Positions 46,576 to 58,059 are shown, counted from the first letter of the stretch. The stretch: DNA of 64,000 nt from Numida meleagris (GCF_002078875.1 NC_034409.1:110353980-110417979), one strand, 5' to 3'. Numbers and translations: made by a program. Notes: generated by a model from the sequence alone, not told the origin.

Positions 46576-48179
46576 GTTGGATCCTCTCGCCTCGGCCGAC
46601 CGATAGACACCCCCGGGGAGGAGAAGGCCCGGGAGCCGCCCCGCGGAGAGCCCCGGCCGGAGGGGCAGTGCCGGCTCCGGGCCGCGGGAGCGGCTTCCGA
46701 TAAGGGCGAGGGGCCCCGGGGCCGGGCATGTCCTCCCCGGGCTGCGGTGCCCCCTCCCCCCGCCTCGGCTCCGGTTGTGCTGCGCAGCGCTGCGTTAACG
46801 GCACAACGGAGCGCGGCGAGCGAAGCGCCGCTCCGCGCAGGGCAAGAGAAATGGGTTTTTAATAGGAAAGGTCCGCGTGCTTGGCAGCCGGCCACCGCGG
46901 CCGGGAAATAAACAAACAGAGGAGCGGCGGGTTCAGGTCGGAGCAGGAGCCGCGCTCCCGGCAGAGCAGCCCCGCGGCACGGCCCCACGGAGCCGCCGCC
47001 ACCCCCCCGGCCCCGCTCCGCACTGCGCAGCTCCGAGGGCAGCGCGGCTGTTCCCCGCAGCGGGCGGCGGGCGCGGGGCCAGCGCGGGGCCGGGGGTGTT
47101 TATCGCGCTCCGGAGCTGCTGCACGCGTAACCGCTGCCGTGCGGCACGGCCCGGCCCCGGGGAGCGGAGGGAGGAGGAGGAGGGGGAGGGGGGGGGAGCG
47201 GAGCAGCGCGATCGCGAAGCGCCGGGAAACCGTCTGACAGCAGAGAGCGTGCGGGGGGGCCGCTGGGAGCCGGGGGAACCAGCGCTGCCGCGGCTCTGCC
47301 TCCCGCTTGCCGCCGCGCTCCCGGCTCGGCCCGCACTGCGCCGTGCAGGGGCTGCGGGGGCAGGAGGACGGGCCCGGCACGGCCTCGGGAGCCGGGGCGA
47401 AGCGAGTGGGCCCCGGGGGCCGGAGCGGGAGAGCCGAGGGCGAAGTCCAAGCGGCGGCCCCGAGCAGCCTGGGGAGCTGAGCCGGAGCTGGAGGAGAGCC
47501 CGGGGAGCGCGGCCCCGCGGCGGGGGCAGGCCTGGCGGTCACAGCCCTTTCCCGGGCACTGCGGGCGCTGCCCTCGGCTTCTAACAGAGCAGAGCGTGGC
47601 CTGGGCTCGGGTCGCGGGACGCCAGGAGGGAGCGCGGGGTCGGGCCGCGGCCTGGCCTCCCCTAGGGGCCCTCGTCTCCCTTACGCGCCGCGGAAGAGAG
47701 CGCAGCAGCCTCGCAGCCCCCTGCCCGGGGCTCGCGGCTGGGTGCCGACGCCGCGGTGGGTGCGGGTGTGCCGTCGGGGCTGGCACCGTCCTCTCGTCCT
47801 CGAGCCCTGCGGCCGCGAAGGGCTCCTACGAGGGATCGGGGGGATCGCAGAGCAGTGCGAGGGGCCGGGCCGGAGGAGAGCGGGGAGCGGCCCGAGCGGA
47901 GGAGGAGAGGGGCAAAGAAGGGGGGAAGGAGGGAGGGAGCAGCCGACAGCCAGCAGGACGCCGCTTGGCAGCACGCCGAGGGGCACGCTGCGGCCCCGGG
48001 AGCCGGGGAAGGGCCGGCCCAGCATCGGTCCTTGCCAACGAGGCAAGGACTGCCGCGGCCTCCGCATCACCCACGGCTCAGGCAGTCCTCCTTTCCCTCC
48101 CTGTGCCGGGATGTGCCTGCGAGCAGCCCCCGGCTCTCTGCCCGTCCTGAGATTCCCGCACCGTCCTATCCTCGCGCTG

Positions 48180-48600
48180 TGACCTACAGCGGCGCTCTGA
48201 TTTATTTTTAATGCGTTCCGATTCCCGTTCCGTTGTCAGGAGCCGCATTGAGATTCATTCTCCATCCCCTGCTTTTCAGGCTCCCGTTCTGCTGGCAGGC
48301 CCCGCCGATAGAGTTTAATTCGATTCGATATGATTTAATGAACACCTTTATCTTTTGTTTTTAGCGGGGGGATTAAGCAGACGGCCGCATCCCGCTCTCG
48401 CTGCATCACACGCGTTCCCACCGAATCCTATCTGGCGGCACACACTCCCTGTAACATTTCATTAACAGCCCCCTTGATATATTGATTTTTAATATTTGTA
48501 TTAAATGTTGTGTAAAATTGAACTCGGGCGTTAGGAGAGATTGTGCGAGTCACAAGACATGCCTCCTACTTAATTGTTATTTTTTTCGGTCCTGGAACAA
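48180..48600. promoter_or_regulatory. CNE-like island, 420 bp
   Basis: AT-rich break with 'gatatgatttaatgaacacctttatc', 'catttcattaacagcccccttgatatattgatttttaatatttg' and 'cctacttaattgttat'. Dense ATTA/TAAT cores, no open frame, GC-rich flanks. One of the strongest enhancer-style blocks here. Confidence 0.5.
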
Positions 48601-48727
48601 CAGTTGGAAAGGGGCCAGGAGGAGAAGCTGAAAAAAGAAGAAACCTCCCCGGAGGGGATCGGGGGAGATGGGCACGGAGCGCGGGGCCGCGCAGCGCGGG
48701 CAGCGGCGCGGGGCAGCCCCCTCGCTT

Positions 48728-48846
48728 NNNNNNNNNNNNNNNNNNNNNNNNNNNNNNNNNNNNNNNNNNNNNNNNNNNNNNNNNNNNNNNNNNNNNNNNN
48801 NNNNNNNNNNNNNNNNNNNNNNNNNNNNNNNNNNNNNNNNNNNNNN
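48728..48846. other. Assembly gap, about 120 N
   Basis: Run of N in extreme GC sequence; the flanks do not repeat each other. Confidence 0.95.
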
Positions 48847-48914
48847 CGCGCTGCCTCCGCCGGCTCCCCCGGCTCGCTCTCCTCCCTCCTCGCCACTCCA
48901 TATGGTTTCTCCCC

Positions 48915-48943
48915 TCCTCCTCCTCCTCCTCCTCCTCCTCGGC
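48915..48943. repeat. (TCC)n trinucleotide repeat
   Basis: Nine to ten CTC/TCC units. The mirrored GAG strand would read as poly-Glu or poly-Arg, but no gene is supported around it. Confidence 0.85.
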
Positions 48944-49194
48944 TCCCCCCCTCCATGTTGTCGCCGTGCCTCTCCCCGCTCCATGTTGTGCCTCCGGGGC
49001 GGCGCGACGGGGCGGCCCGGAGGGGTGTGGGGTGCGGGCGGGCGGGCTGCGGGCCACAGCTCCCGGCCCCAGAGTTTCCCGGGTGTGCGGAGCTGAGATC
49101 AAGGAGCGCGGCCCCCCGCGCGTCCCTCTCCGTGTTTTCATACCCCCCCTCCCCCCCCGCCACTCTGCCGCTCCCCCGCCCTCTCTCCTCCCCC

Positions 49195-49400
49195 CAGGAA
49201 TAGGAGGCATTCAGGGATCAGCATAATTCACCTGCATCAAAAAACTCGCGGGCTATAAAGCAGCGGCTGATCCCCCGCTCAGACGAGCGTTTAGCCGTTC
49301 ATGCATCATGAGTGTCAAATAAATGCCTGATTGAGGCCCTCAGCGGAGGAATTAGCTTCCCTTCTGCTGGAAGCGCGGAACACAGAAAGTGCTGAGGCAT
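49195..49400 (+). promoter_or_regulatory. TATA-like element in CNE-like island
   Basis: 'cgggctataaagcagcgg' (TATAAAG at 49,254-49,260) with 'gcataattcacctgcatcaaaaaactcg' upstream and 'gttcatgcatcatgagtgtcaaataaatgcctgattgagg' downstream. A start would fall near 49,285. It may be a core promoter or a conserved element; no frame follows. Confidence 0.4.
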
Positions 49401-50919
49401 CCTCCGGGGTGAGCGCGGCTCCGCTGCCGGCGCTGCTCCCCCGGCGATGCGGGGCGGGCGGGTGCGGGGTCCCGGAGCGATGCGGGGTCCCGGGTCGTTG
49501 CGGGTCGGGGCGCACATGGGTTAACGGCGGCGCGCCCGGGCCGCAGATGAATTTCAGGCCCCGGCGTGCACGGTTTTAAATTAAAAAAAAAAAAAAAAAA
49601 AAACCGCGCCCGGGCCGAGCACGCGGCGGTGACCCGCAATTTCCCCCTCTCTCCGAACTGAAACGCGGCCAAAGTAGCTGAAAGTTAACTTCGGGGCTGG
49701 GGGGACGGGGGCGGGGGAGGGGGGAGGAGGAAATCGCTCCGGGTTGAGATCTCTGTGTCGAGTTTCATCCCCTCCTGACACTGCTGGCCGCGCGCCAAAG
49801 TCCCGAGAATGGAAAAGCGAAGGGAAGGGCGGGCGGGGGAGGGCGGGGGGCGCGGGGAGCGGCTCCCGGCGGAGCGGCACAAGGCGCGGCGGCCGAGAGG
49901 GATGCGGCGGCGCGGCCGTGCGAGCGGGGCGCGGGCACCTTCCGCGATCCGCTCGTCCGCTGGAGCGCGTGAAAAGCTGCTGATCGCTGCCATTGTTACT
50001 CACAGGCGATGTGGGAAGCGGAGCCCGAGCTCCGGCGGGAGATAAATCGCCTCTGACAGCGCCTCTTCGCGCCGGGAGCTCCTCCGATCGCGGCGGGCGG
50101 ACGGACGCAGGTCGGTGCCGCTCCCACGCGCGGGAGTCCCCTTCAATCTCCGCTCCCCCTCGCCTCTCCCGGGGCTTCTGCCCACCCTACCGCCCCGGAG
50201 CCGCCTGCGGCCCCGCTGCCACCGCACAGCTCCGCGCGGAGCGAGAAAAGTCTCTTCCCGAAGCACTTGGGGCGGGCTGCGCCTTTGCCAAGAGGGGTCT
50301 TAGCGCCGGGGCTTTTGTCCGGGGCCTTCGCGTGCGGCTCTCCGGCGCGGAGCCTTCGCGGAAAGTGCCGGGAAACCCACGCTGCCCCGTGGGTAGCTCA
50401 GCTCGAGCCGGCGCCGCTTGGTTCCGAGGGGGTCAGGCTGAGCCCTGCCATCGGGGCCGCCCCGTCGCGCCGTGACCGTGGCGGCGGCCCGACGGGCCGG
50501 TGGGGCTGCCTCCCGCTGACCGAGCGTCCCCTCCGCCAGCAGCCCCGGGAAGGGGCCCGGGGGGGGGGGAGGGCACTCTGGCGGCCAAAGCGCTGTTTTC
50601 CGTCTGACGGCACCTGGCAGCCGCGGGGTGAAGCGTGTCTGCGGAGCCCTGCGGCACCGCTCCCCCCCACCCCGGACACCGGCGCTCGGTGTCATCGCGG
50701 CATCCCCGCACCCCGGCCGAGGTGCTGCGGCCGTGCGGGGCGAGGCTGCCGGCGGCCTGACGCGCGGATTCCCGGCCGGGAGAGGCCCTCCCAGGTGGGG
50801 TCGGTGCGGGCAGCCGGGGCCGGGCAGACAAAGGCCGCGGGCAGAGCAGTGCGGCGTCCCCCGCTACCCCCGGGGCTCGTGGGGCAGCGTGGGTCGGGCT
50901 GCACCTCCGCGGTCGCATC

Positions 50920-51070
50920 GCGTGCACTTGGAAGCGATTGTTTTCCCTTTCCACTTGTTTGTCTCCTGCTAGCCTCGTAAACTGCCTCATGATTTATTAC
51001 CTAGGCTAAGTGCTTAATTTGTGAATATGAAACAGATTAAAAGGAGATCGGCGTATTTTAGCAGGCAGGC
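50920..51070. promoter_or_regulatory. CNE-like island
   Basis: 'cctcatgatttattacctaggctaagtgcttaatttgtgaatatgaaacagattaaaagg': a HOX/CDX-like ATTTATTA and further cores between CpG islands. Confidence 0.4.
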
Positions 51071-51394
51071 CGGAGCGGAGCCCGGCAGCTGTTTCGAGTT
51101 TGTCGGCATCTCCAGCCCCGCGTTAAGCCTGCGAGTGATCGCGGGGGGATCCCCGGGCTCCCCCAGAGAGGCCCCGGTGCCCGCTCCCCCCGGCGCGGTG
51201 TGCGCGTCCCTGCGTGGGAGTGGGCACCCGCAGCCCTCGCAGCCGGGCCCCGGGGGCGGGGGGGGGCTCAGCCGGCGGAGGGCCCCGCGAGGCGCGCAGA
51301 GGGTTAACGACGCCTCTGCCCTCTCCTTCAAAGGACTCGGCTCGAGATAGAGTAAATACGACCGGGGAGGGGGGGTAGGCGGGGGCGGGGAGGG

Positions 51395-51600
51395 GGTGCT
51401 GCTCAGGCCACATGATACAAAAGTAAGACAAGCACACTCCGGAGAACAAAGGCTTCCTACCCCCTTCCTCCCCCTCCCCCCAAAATCTGTCTTAATTCTG
51501 CGAGTAAACTTGAGCAGCTCTAAAACAAAGAGCAACGACGGAACTCGGAGCCAAGGGACATTTAGAACAAATACCTTTGACGCAGCCCAAGCACGCACTC
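51395..51600. promoter_or_regulatory. CNE-like island with SOX-type word
   Basis: AT-leaning block with AGAACAAAGG (51,443-51,452), 'gtaaacttgagcagctctaaaacaaagagcaacg' and 'agaacaaatacctttgac'; three further ACAAA-type cores suggest HMG-box binding. Confidence 0.35.
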
Positions 51601-51899
51601 CCCCCGCCTTCCCCTACCGCTGCACACCGCGGGCTGTCCCCACGCGGGCTCCGTGCCCCGGGCCGCGCCGTCGGGGCCGTGCCGGGCTGGCAGCGGCGGG
51701 CGGGGCCGCCCCGGTGCTTCCGGGAGGGCTCTGCGGGCCGGGAGGCGGCTCCGGGTCGCGCGAGTGTCACCTCGCCCCCCCCGCCCCCTGCGTGCAGAGC
51801 GGGCTGGCGGCTGTCACGCTTGTCAGCTGCCCCGGAGAGATAGAGGGGGGGGTGCTGGGGGAGAGCGGCGGGCCGGCAGCGCAGAGTTCTGCTCCTGAG

Positions 51900-54726
51900 C
51901 TTGGAAGGCACAGGGAGGCGAAAATCTGTGAGCATCTCTGAGCATCGCTTCGGAACAGGCAGCAAGAGCATGGTGTGACCCCACAAAGCAGAGCGGAGCA
52001 GACAGGGCCGGTGCGGAGGACGGGGACTCATGTGCCCTTGGTGTACCTCCAGTAGTGGCTTTGGGGCTGGCGTAGGAGCACAGATGGGGCCAGAGCCCCA
52101 GATCCCGCGGCGTGGCATCCAGGTGCGCTGCTGGTGCGTGGCTGAGCCCCGAGAGGGAAAGTGGTGTGTGTGGCACTCGCAGAGATCTCTGCTTGTACGT
52201 GTGTGTGAAGATGTCAGAGTGAATGGATGTCAGAGCAGATGTCTGGGGAGCGCTGATTGGCGGTTGAGACTGGGAAGCGGTCCAGTAGGTTCATGTGGGT
52301 GAGGGCTTGGGGACACCCCCCCCCCGTGGCAAGGATTCATCTGAAGGAGCGAGAGCGAGGCAGCAGCCGACACACATACAACTGTCTCGCTTTGGTTTAA
52401 GACAAGGTCCTGCTTTCTTATTTGGGACAACGTTTGTGGCAAACCAGCTCAGGAACCATTTGCCAGAGCCATTTACCAGGGCCCTGCTGGGCTGTGCGCA
52501 GCCTCAGCGCCCCACGCGATGTGTGCCCTGCACACTGATCTTGGGTAGGAGTGAGGCCTCGGGGAGGTGTGAAGAGCAGCCGCCAACAATTGGCCCTGGG
52601 GTGTCTGCACTCCCTGTGGGTCCTGCACAGAGCTCTTCTCTCTATGGGTACCGTCAGCATCTCGGCAGCGAGAAAAACGTGGGCTTGTGTCACAGAGATG
52701 AGATACTGCGCTTTTCTCCTGCAGCAGGGTGAGTAACGAGAAGCAGAAAAAAAGGGCAGCGGCAGTAGGAAAGGCAAAAAAAAAACAAACCACATTTTCA
52801 GGTTCGTGGCTCGGCCTTTGCGGTCATCCCTACCTCGGGGAGGGCCGTGAGCCCTGGTTACACTGCTGCAATGCACCGCGCGAGCAGTCACCTGGTCCCT
52901 CGAGCACCCTTGTAAGGCACTCCAGGTCCCCACAGAAAATGGTTTGCGTGCACTTAGAACTATGTGAATTGGATTTGCTTCCAGCGGCGCATAATGCCAG
53001 TTACAGCCTGATCCCGCCTGGCTTTCACTGAATTAATGCCTGGGTGGATCTGAGTCCGAACGCCTCGGACCGAAGCGGTGCAGACAGTCCTCCTGCTGCT
53101 GTCTCTCGATGCCCTGAAGGTGCTGTAAAATCTCCTTGGCAGTGCTCTCAGGGGCGATGGCTAAGCCGCGGGAACAGCACCGAGAGTGCTACTACAGCAG
53201 CAGCAGCTGTCACATCAACAACAAAAACAGAGGGGAGAAATTTTGGAGCGGCGCAGGATGCACAGCCTTGGGGCAGCGGGCGTATTCCAGCCACGCTCCG
53301 TCTCCCCAGGTTCACCGGTATGGCGTTACCCAGCAGCAGTGTTACGGTGCTGGGAGCCCCAGGAAGGGAAGGCACGCTGTGACTCTGTGCTTCCAGCAAC
53401 ACAGGGAGGGCAGTGCCTGGGCTGGTGAGGTCCCCACGTTACCTTTGGGCTCCTCAAGGCCTCGCTCCCGTTGCCCGCATCCCACCATCAGGGGAGAACA
53501 GGGCGTGTTTGTGTGCGTGTGTTCATGTGAATGTAATTTTGCGTCTACATCATGTGGATTATCTCTCTTTCAGTGGCAAATCCGTTCAGGGGTTTAGATA
53601 AAAAGAGAAATCCTGCAACCGTTCCCTTGCGGGGAAGGGACATGTCTCCTCCTATCGCTGCCCCTGATTCTTGTCCTAAGCGCTCCGTGAAATCCCTTTT
53701 TTCCCACCTCCTGCTCACCCGGTGAGCAGCGAGGAGGTGTACGGAGGAGCGCGTGGCGGCGATGCGCGGTGTGGATGGGGATGAGGTCACTGACATGCAC
53801 CAACACAGAGACATCACCCTATGTTGTTGCGCTGAGTGGTGCTAATGGGGAGGGAGGGGTTACCCCCATGACCCCACCACCCCCCAATCCTGCCAGGGAG
53901 AGCAGTGCACTGTAGGTGCAGCACACCCAACGGGCTTCTTCAGCCCTGTAGCTCTTCTGGGCTTCACCAGGAGGAAGGCAGCCTGGCGTGGGAAGAGATC
54001 TCCGTGGATTTCAATGCAAAATGACTTTCTTGCAGTTCTCATTTCCCAAGTGAGGGCCGGGCGGGCTCTGAAAACATGAAAGTTGTTGATGTATTGCCTC
54101 AATTATTTTTTTAAATAAGTTGGAATGCTATTTGTTTCACGTTCAATGGGAAAACGCTGTGTATTTTTGTAAGGAAAGACAGAGGTGAGCGCGTATGGGA
54201 AGCGTATTTCCCGCAGCCTTGAGAAGAGGGCTTAAATGAGGTGTCCATGTAGTGCAGGGCCTCCAACACGGCAGTGGGTGAGACCCGCAGTGAAGGAAGA
54301 GACCTAAACATTGATATTTGCCCAGTGGCACTGACATCACTCGTGGAGAGGGGCAGGTGTGTGGGGTAAGGCACTCAGTGCTTCTTAAAAGGCAATAATA
54401 GCTCATGGGAGAGCCCTTCCGTGCGGCCTTGGTGCCCGTGACCCCCTCTGATGTATGATATTTAAACAAGGAAATGTCAATATTGGTTTTCCACATCCAG
54501 CCCCGTTCTGCTCTCCATGGAAGCTAATGACAAAACCCCCGGAGAGGTAGAGGAGAGCAGACCCCAACGCTGTAGCAGCCCAGGAGGGAGAGCAGGATGT
54601 AAGGGGCAGTGGGGCTGCACACTCATGGGCACATCGGGGAGAGAGGAAGCAGCCCTGTCCTGCAGCACTCTGGGATAGTGGTCAGAGCAATTCCTGCTTG
54701 CTGGAAGGATAAACTGCATTTATTCA
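51900..54726. other. Intermediate-GC gene-free stretch
   Basis: No gene supported. A short (CAG)n/(CAA)n tract lies at about 53,196-53,228. A small AT-rich block at 54,075-54,180 ('tgcctcaattatttttttaaataagttggaatgctatttg') may be a CNE. The rest shows nothing I can name. Confidence 0.5.
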
Positions 54727-54943
54727 GGGGAAGTTCGGGTTGGATATTAGGGAGAATTTCTTCTCAGGAAGAGCAGTGAGGCAGTGGCACAGGCTGCCCA
54801 GGGAGGTGGGGAAGTCACCGTCCCTGGAGGTGTTCAAGAGCCGTGTGGATGTGGCACTGAGGGACATGGGCAGTGGGCATGGTGGGGATGGGCTGCTGGT
54901 TGGACTTGATGGTCTTAGAGATCTTTTCCAACCTTAATGATTG
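54727..54943 (+). mobile_element. CR1 3' end
   Basis: Forward CR1 terminus ('gaagttcgggttggatattaggg', 'gaagagcagtgaggcagtggcacaggctgcccagggaggtgggg', 'gatcttttccaaccttaatgattgta'). It is among the less diverged copies and sits between the two GC-rich domains. Confidence 0.95.
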
Positions 54944-55379
54944 TACGAGCAGGTATCCAAAACAGGGCCATCGGGTCTATCTTCTGACAAGCGTGTCCTC
55001 TGAGGTAGGAAACTGTAAGTCAGAGGAAGAGAGGGCAAGCGTGCGTGACTCATAGCAAAAGGAGGGCACGTGGGAAGAGCGAGTGCAAGGGAGGGCTGTG
55101 CTGGTCGGACATGCAGGCTGTGCCGTGTGTCATGGGAAAAATAATTTTATAGCAGATAATTTCAGCTTAAAGGGGCAGGCGTGGTGTGACAGCGTGGCAC
55201 AGAGCGTGAGTCAGGGGACGTCCCCAAAGGCAATGTAACTGAGCGCTGTGCTGCCCTCACCTCGACGGTGCTTTATGCCAACACGGCCTCTCTAGAGGCT
55301 TTCTAGCCCTGGCCAGAGAAGCTCAGCTTGTTCTGCAGCTTGGCCAGGCGACCCTTGGCGCTGTGAGTTTGATGAACAA

Positions 55380-55517
55380 CATTGGTCTGCGTGGAGACAG
55401 GCGACTTTTTAAATGGGTTTTTAATAAAGTCCCTATTGCTAAGGCCATCTATAAGGGTAATCTGCATAGGATTTTAAACAGGTAAACGTAATGATGCCAT
55501 TAGCACTTATGACTTGA
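55380..55517. promoter_or_regulatory. CNE-like block abutting old CR1 relic
   Basis: 'tttttaaatgggtttttaataaagtccctattgctaaggccatctataagggtaatctgcatagg' then 'ggtaaacgtaatgatgccattagcac'. AT-rich and repeat-free, running directly into the relic. Confidence 0.4.
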
Positions 55518-55822
55518 ATGAGACCTGTACTGGAATGCAGCATCCAATCCTGCGGTGGTGTTCGTGTGTCAGAAGAATGCTGGCAAATTAATATGGGATC
55601 AGAAAAGAGCAACAAAAGTGATACAAAGTCTGGGGATCGCATCTTATTGCCTAAGACGAAAGAAATCTCATCTATTAATTTATCCAAGAGGAGGCTATGG
55701 CTTGGTTTGATCATAGTCTTTAAGTGCCCTAAGTGTCTCTGTGGGGAGATTTCTGATAGCAGAGATCTCTTTAATGTGGCAGACAAAGGCATAATGAGAT
55801 CCTATGTTGGAAAATGAAGCAC
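55518..55822 (+). mobile_element. Ancient CR1/L3-type LINE relic
   Basis: The order of words 'gagacctgtactggaatgcagcatccaatcctg', 'gatcagaaaagagcaacaaaa', 'aagaggaggctatggcttggtttgatcatagtctttaag' and 'gcagacaaaggcataatgagatcctatgttggaaaatgaagc' matches the pre-3' region of old turtle/amniote CR1 ('..cctggaatactgtgtgcagttctgg..gcagagaagagccacaag..agaaggttaagaggtgacttgatcacagtctataag..gcagagaaaggtataacacgatccaatggctggaagttgaagc'). It is far more diverged than the other CR1 copies and lacks a terminal tail. Its survival at this age in a motif-dense region is unusual. Confidence 0.65.
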
Positions 55823-56139
55823 TGTGAATTCTGAGCAGAAATAGGTGCATTCCTCTGAAACCAGGGAGGGGACATGGCCCCCGGTACGGCAGGGTTTGCT
55901 GTTACTTACAGGTCTTCGGAGCGAGACTGGATGCCAGGCTAAAAGCTCGGCCAGGATTTATGAGTCTGAGACAGGAATGGCTGCCTGAGACTCACTGGCC
56001 CGTGATATGTGGCAGGTCAGAGCACCGATCGTAACAGCCCTTCTTTGGTTTAAAAATCCATGAATTGGGTATTTCAGGTCTCCCGAGCCCTGGTACTACT
56101 GGAGGTCTTGAAGGAACGCGTTATAGGCTGTCATCATTT

Positions 56140-56400
56140 AACTGTATGCAAGCCGTGATATTGCCTTTTTTTTTTTTCATTAAAATAACTTATTTTTTTC
56201 TTCCCCCCAGTGTTTGTTAGGCACCGGAGTTAAGCAGCTGTTAACAAACATGACAGCATTTTTAAACACTTTAACAAATTCTCCCTCTCCCGTTTGCTCA
56301 GCTTGGTTTTGCAGCGGCGCAATCTCATTAACGCTGTGCGTACCAGTGGCTCTTGGAGCAAAATCTGACATTCCAGCGAAATACATGGCACGGGATGGGG
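56140..56400. promoter_or_regulatory. CNE-like block
   Basis: T-rich and C-rich lead ('ttttttcttccccccag') followed by 'tgtttgttaggcaccggagttaagcagctgttaacaaacatgac' and 'tttttaaacactttaacaaattc'. It contains TGTTTGTT and AACAAAC, forkhead-type words on opposite strands. The CCCCCCAG looks like a splice acceptor but no exon frame follows. Confidence 0.4.
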
Positions 56401-57433
56401 AGTCCCCTTGCCCTCCCTTTGGGTATGGGTATGTGACCGGCGTTCCTCACGTGCTGAGCGTACTCAGAGCAGGGGACAGGCACAGCCCCATGCAGGTGGG
56501 CAGCCACTGTCCATCTGCAGGAGCGCTGGGCCCGCTGGGCCCGCTGAGCCCGTGGCCCGACTGAGCGAGCGGTGGGGAACGGGAGAGGCTCTTCAGGAGG
56601 CACCCGGTGTTCCTGAAAGTCGTCTCCCTGAGGTCTCGTAAAATGGCCTCCAGAAAAAGGGCAGAGCGTTTTTCTCGTCCGGGGAGGGGGCAGCTGTCAA
56701 GACAGCACAAACTTTCCGCGTATCTTTTAGAAGGGAAGCAATAACCAAGCAATAACGGCCGCCCTCCCCCAGACCGAGGCGCTGACAACAAACCCCAGCA
56801 GCGGCTCTCGGAGCCTCGCAAATCACGGCCGCGGGCTCGGGGGCGCGCCGGACCCGTGATGCATTCGGCGCTTCGTTCATCGCCTTCACCAGCAAGGGCC
56901 GCGAGCGCCGCAAAAGGTGGAGTTTGAAGCCCCCGGGGGGGGCCCTCACCCTTCCCTCCCCCTCTCCCTCCCTCCGCCGCTGCGAGCCCCCGCAGCGCCG
57001 GGGCCGTGCCCGCCCCGGGAGCGGCGCTCGGAGAATGCCGTGCTCTAGAGGCGAGAGGGCAACAAAAGGGGACGGGAGGAGCTCCGCTTTCCGCGTCCGG
57101 GAGGCGTTTCGTGCTCCGCAGCGAGAAGGGATCACCCCGAGGAAGTTCGCATCAAAGGCAGAACGTCCCGGGCGTCTGCGGGATCTCCGCGTTTCGCAGC
57201 GCGGCCGGAGGAGCGGACCCGGGCACGGCTCCGCGGGCCGCCTCGCCCCCCCCCCCGGGGGCCTCGGGAGGGCGAGCACCGCCCCCCCGGCAGCTCCCCG
57301 CAGAGCGCGGCGGCCCGCCCCGCCGCCTCCCGTCCCTTATCTCCGGCGGTGCCGCTCCGCATCGGCCGCTCCCGGCCCCTCCCCCGGCCCCGCCGCCCTC
57401 CGGGGTCACCCGGGATCCGTCCGCGGTTGGTGT

Positions 57434-57456
57434 GGGGGGGGGGGGGGGGGGGGGGG
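57434..57456 (+). repeat. Poly(G) run, 23 bp
   Basis: Uninterrupted G run 18 bp upstream of the TATA-like element at 57,474. Length may be unreliable in the assembly. Confidence 0.9.
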
Positions 57457-57471
57457 TCAGCCGCGCGGTGG

Positions 57472-57510
57472 GGATAAAAGCAGCTGCGCGCAGAACAAAG
57501 GTGCTCGGGG
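57472..57510 (+). promoter_or_regulatory. Candidate core promoter (GATAAAAG)
   Basis: 'ggggataaaagcagctgcgcgcagaacaaagg': TATA-like GATAAAAG, E-box CAGCTG and the SOX-type word AGAACAAAGG (57,492-57,501) within 30 bp. A start would fall near 57,505. The following 280 bp are CpG-rich and 5'-UTR-like. Confidence 0.4.
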
Positions 57511-58059
57511 TGGCTGTGGTGGCGGAGCGGAGCGCTGCGCTGCGAATGGGAGATTTCCGCTGGCTGCGCTCGCGCCGTTCCCGTCCTGCACTTGAACTGC
57601 CGAGCGAACGTCTGCGGCGCGGCCGGGAGGCGGTGGTCGCAGCCCGGCTCGGGCGGTTGCTAAGTGCGAAAAAGTGGGAGAGCGCCGCATCCCCGACCCG
57701 ATATTTACTTCGGGAGCCCGGAGAAACGCGCGCGGCGCTTATGACGGAGAGCGCCGGAGCTCGCCGGCGTTTGCGTGATTAGCAGCGAGCCGAGGAGCGG
57801 CCGCGCTGCGGAATATCAAAGGCGGCCCGCCTGGCGCGGCTCCCGGGTTGCGCTCTGCCGGCACCCGCCGCGCTCCGGCCGGGGGGTGCCGCTCCCCGCC
57901 GTCCCCGGCCCCCCCCGGGCCGCAGCGGGGCGGGGGGAGCCCCAGCCCCGGTTACGCTGGCGCTCTCTACGCGCTGCGGAACGGCTCCCGGACGCGGGGC
58001 CGTGCCCGTCGGGGCGGGCACGGTGCGCGGCTTCGCGCGGCCTCGCCGGGCTATTTTCT

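Larger units (their letters stand above)
46575..51900. promoter_or_regulatory. CpG-island chain C
   Basis: CpG-rich, with AT-rich breaks at 48,180-48,600, 49,195-49,400, 50,920-51,070 and 51,395-51,600. Contains the 120-N gap, a (TCC)n tract, an A21 run (49,583-49,603) and a G-rich segment near 47,160-47,200. No coding exon is recognisable, though exons hidden in the gap cannot be excluded. Confidence 0.7.
54944..56500. other. Transition stretch between the two GC domains
   Basis: No gene supported. Contains the CNE-like block 55,380-55,517, the old CR1 relic (55,518-55,822) and the CNE-like block 56,140-56,400. 54,944-55,379 and 55,823-56,139 hold nothing I can name. Confidence 0.5.

Noticed and set aside
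50390..50415. 'gtgggtagctcagctcgagcc' as part of a tRNA
   Set aside because: Resembles an A-box only; no B-box (GGTTCGAAT-type), no cloverleaf.
56205..56300. 'cttccccccag' as a splice acceptor before an exon
   Set aside because: The downstream open frame (about 116 codons) has no domain; the AT-rich motif-dense style fits a CNE better.
57006..57782. 258-codon frame upstream of and across the G23 run
   Set aside because: Crosses a poly-G run and a TATA-like element, has no domain, and the glycine stretch is repeat-derived.
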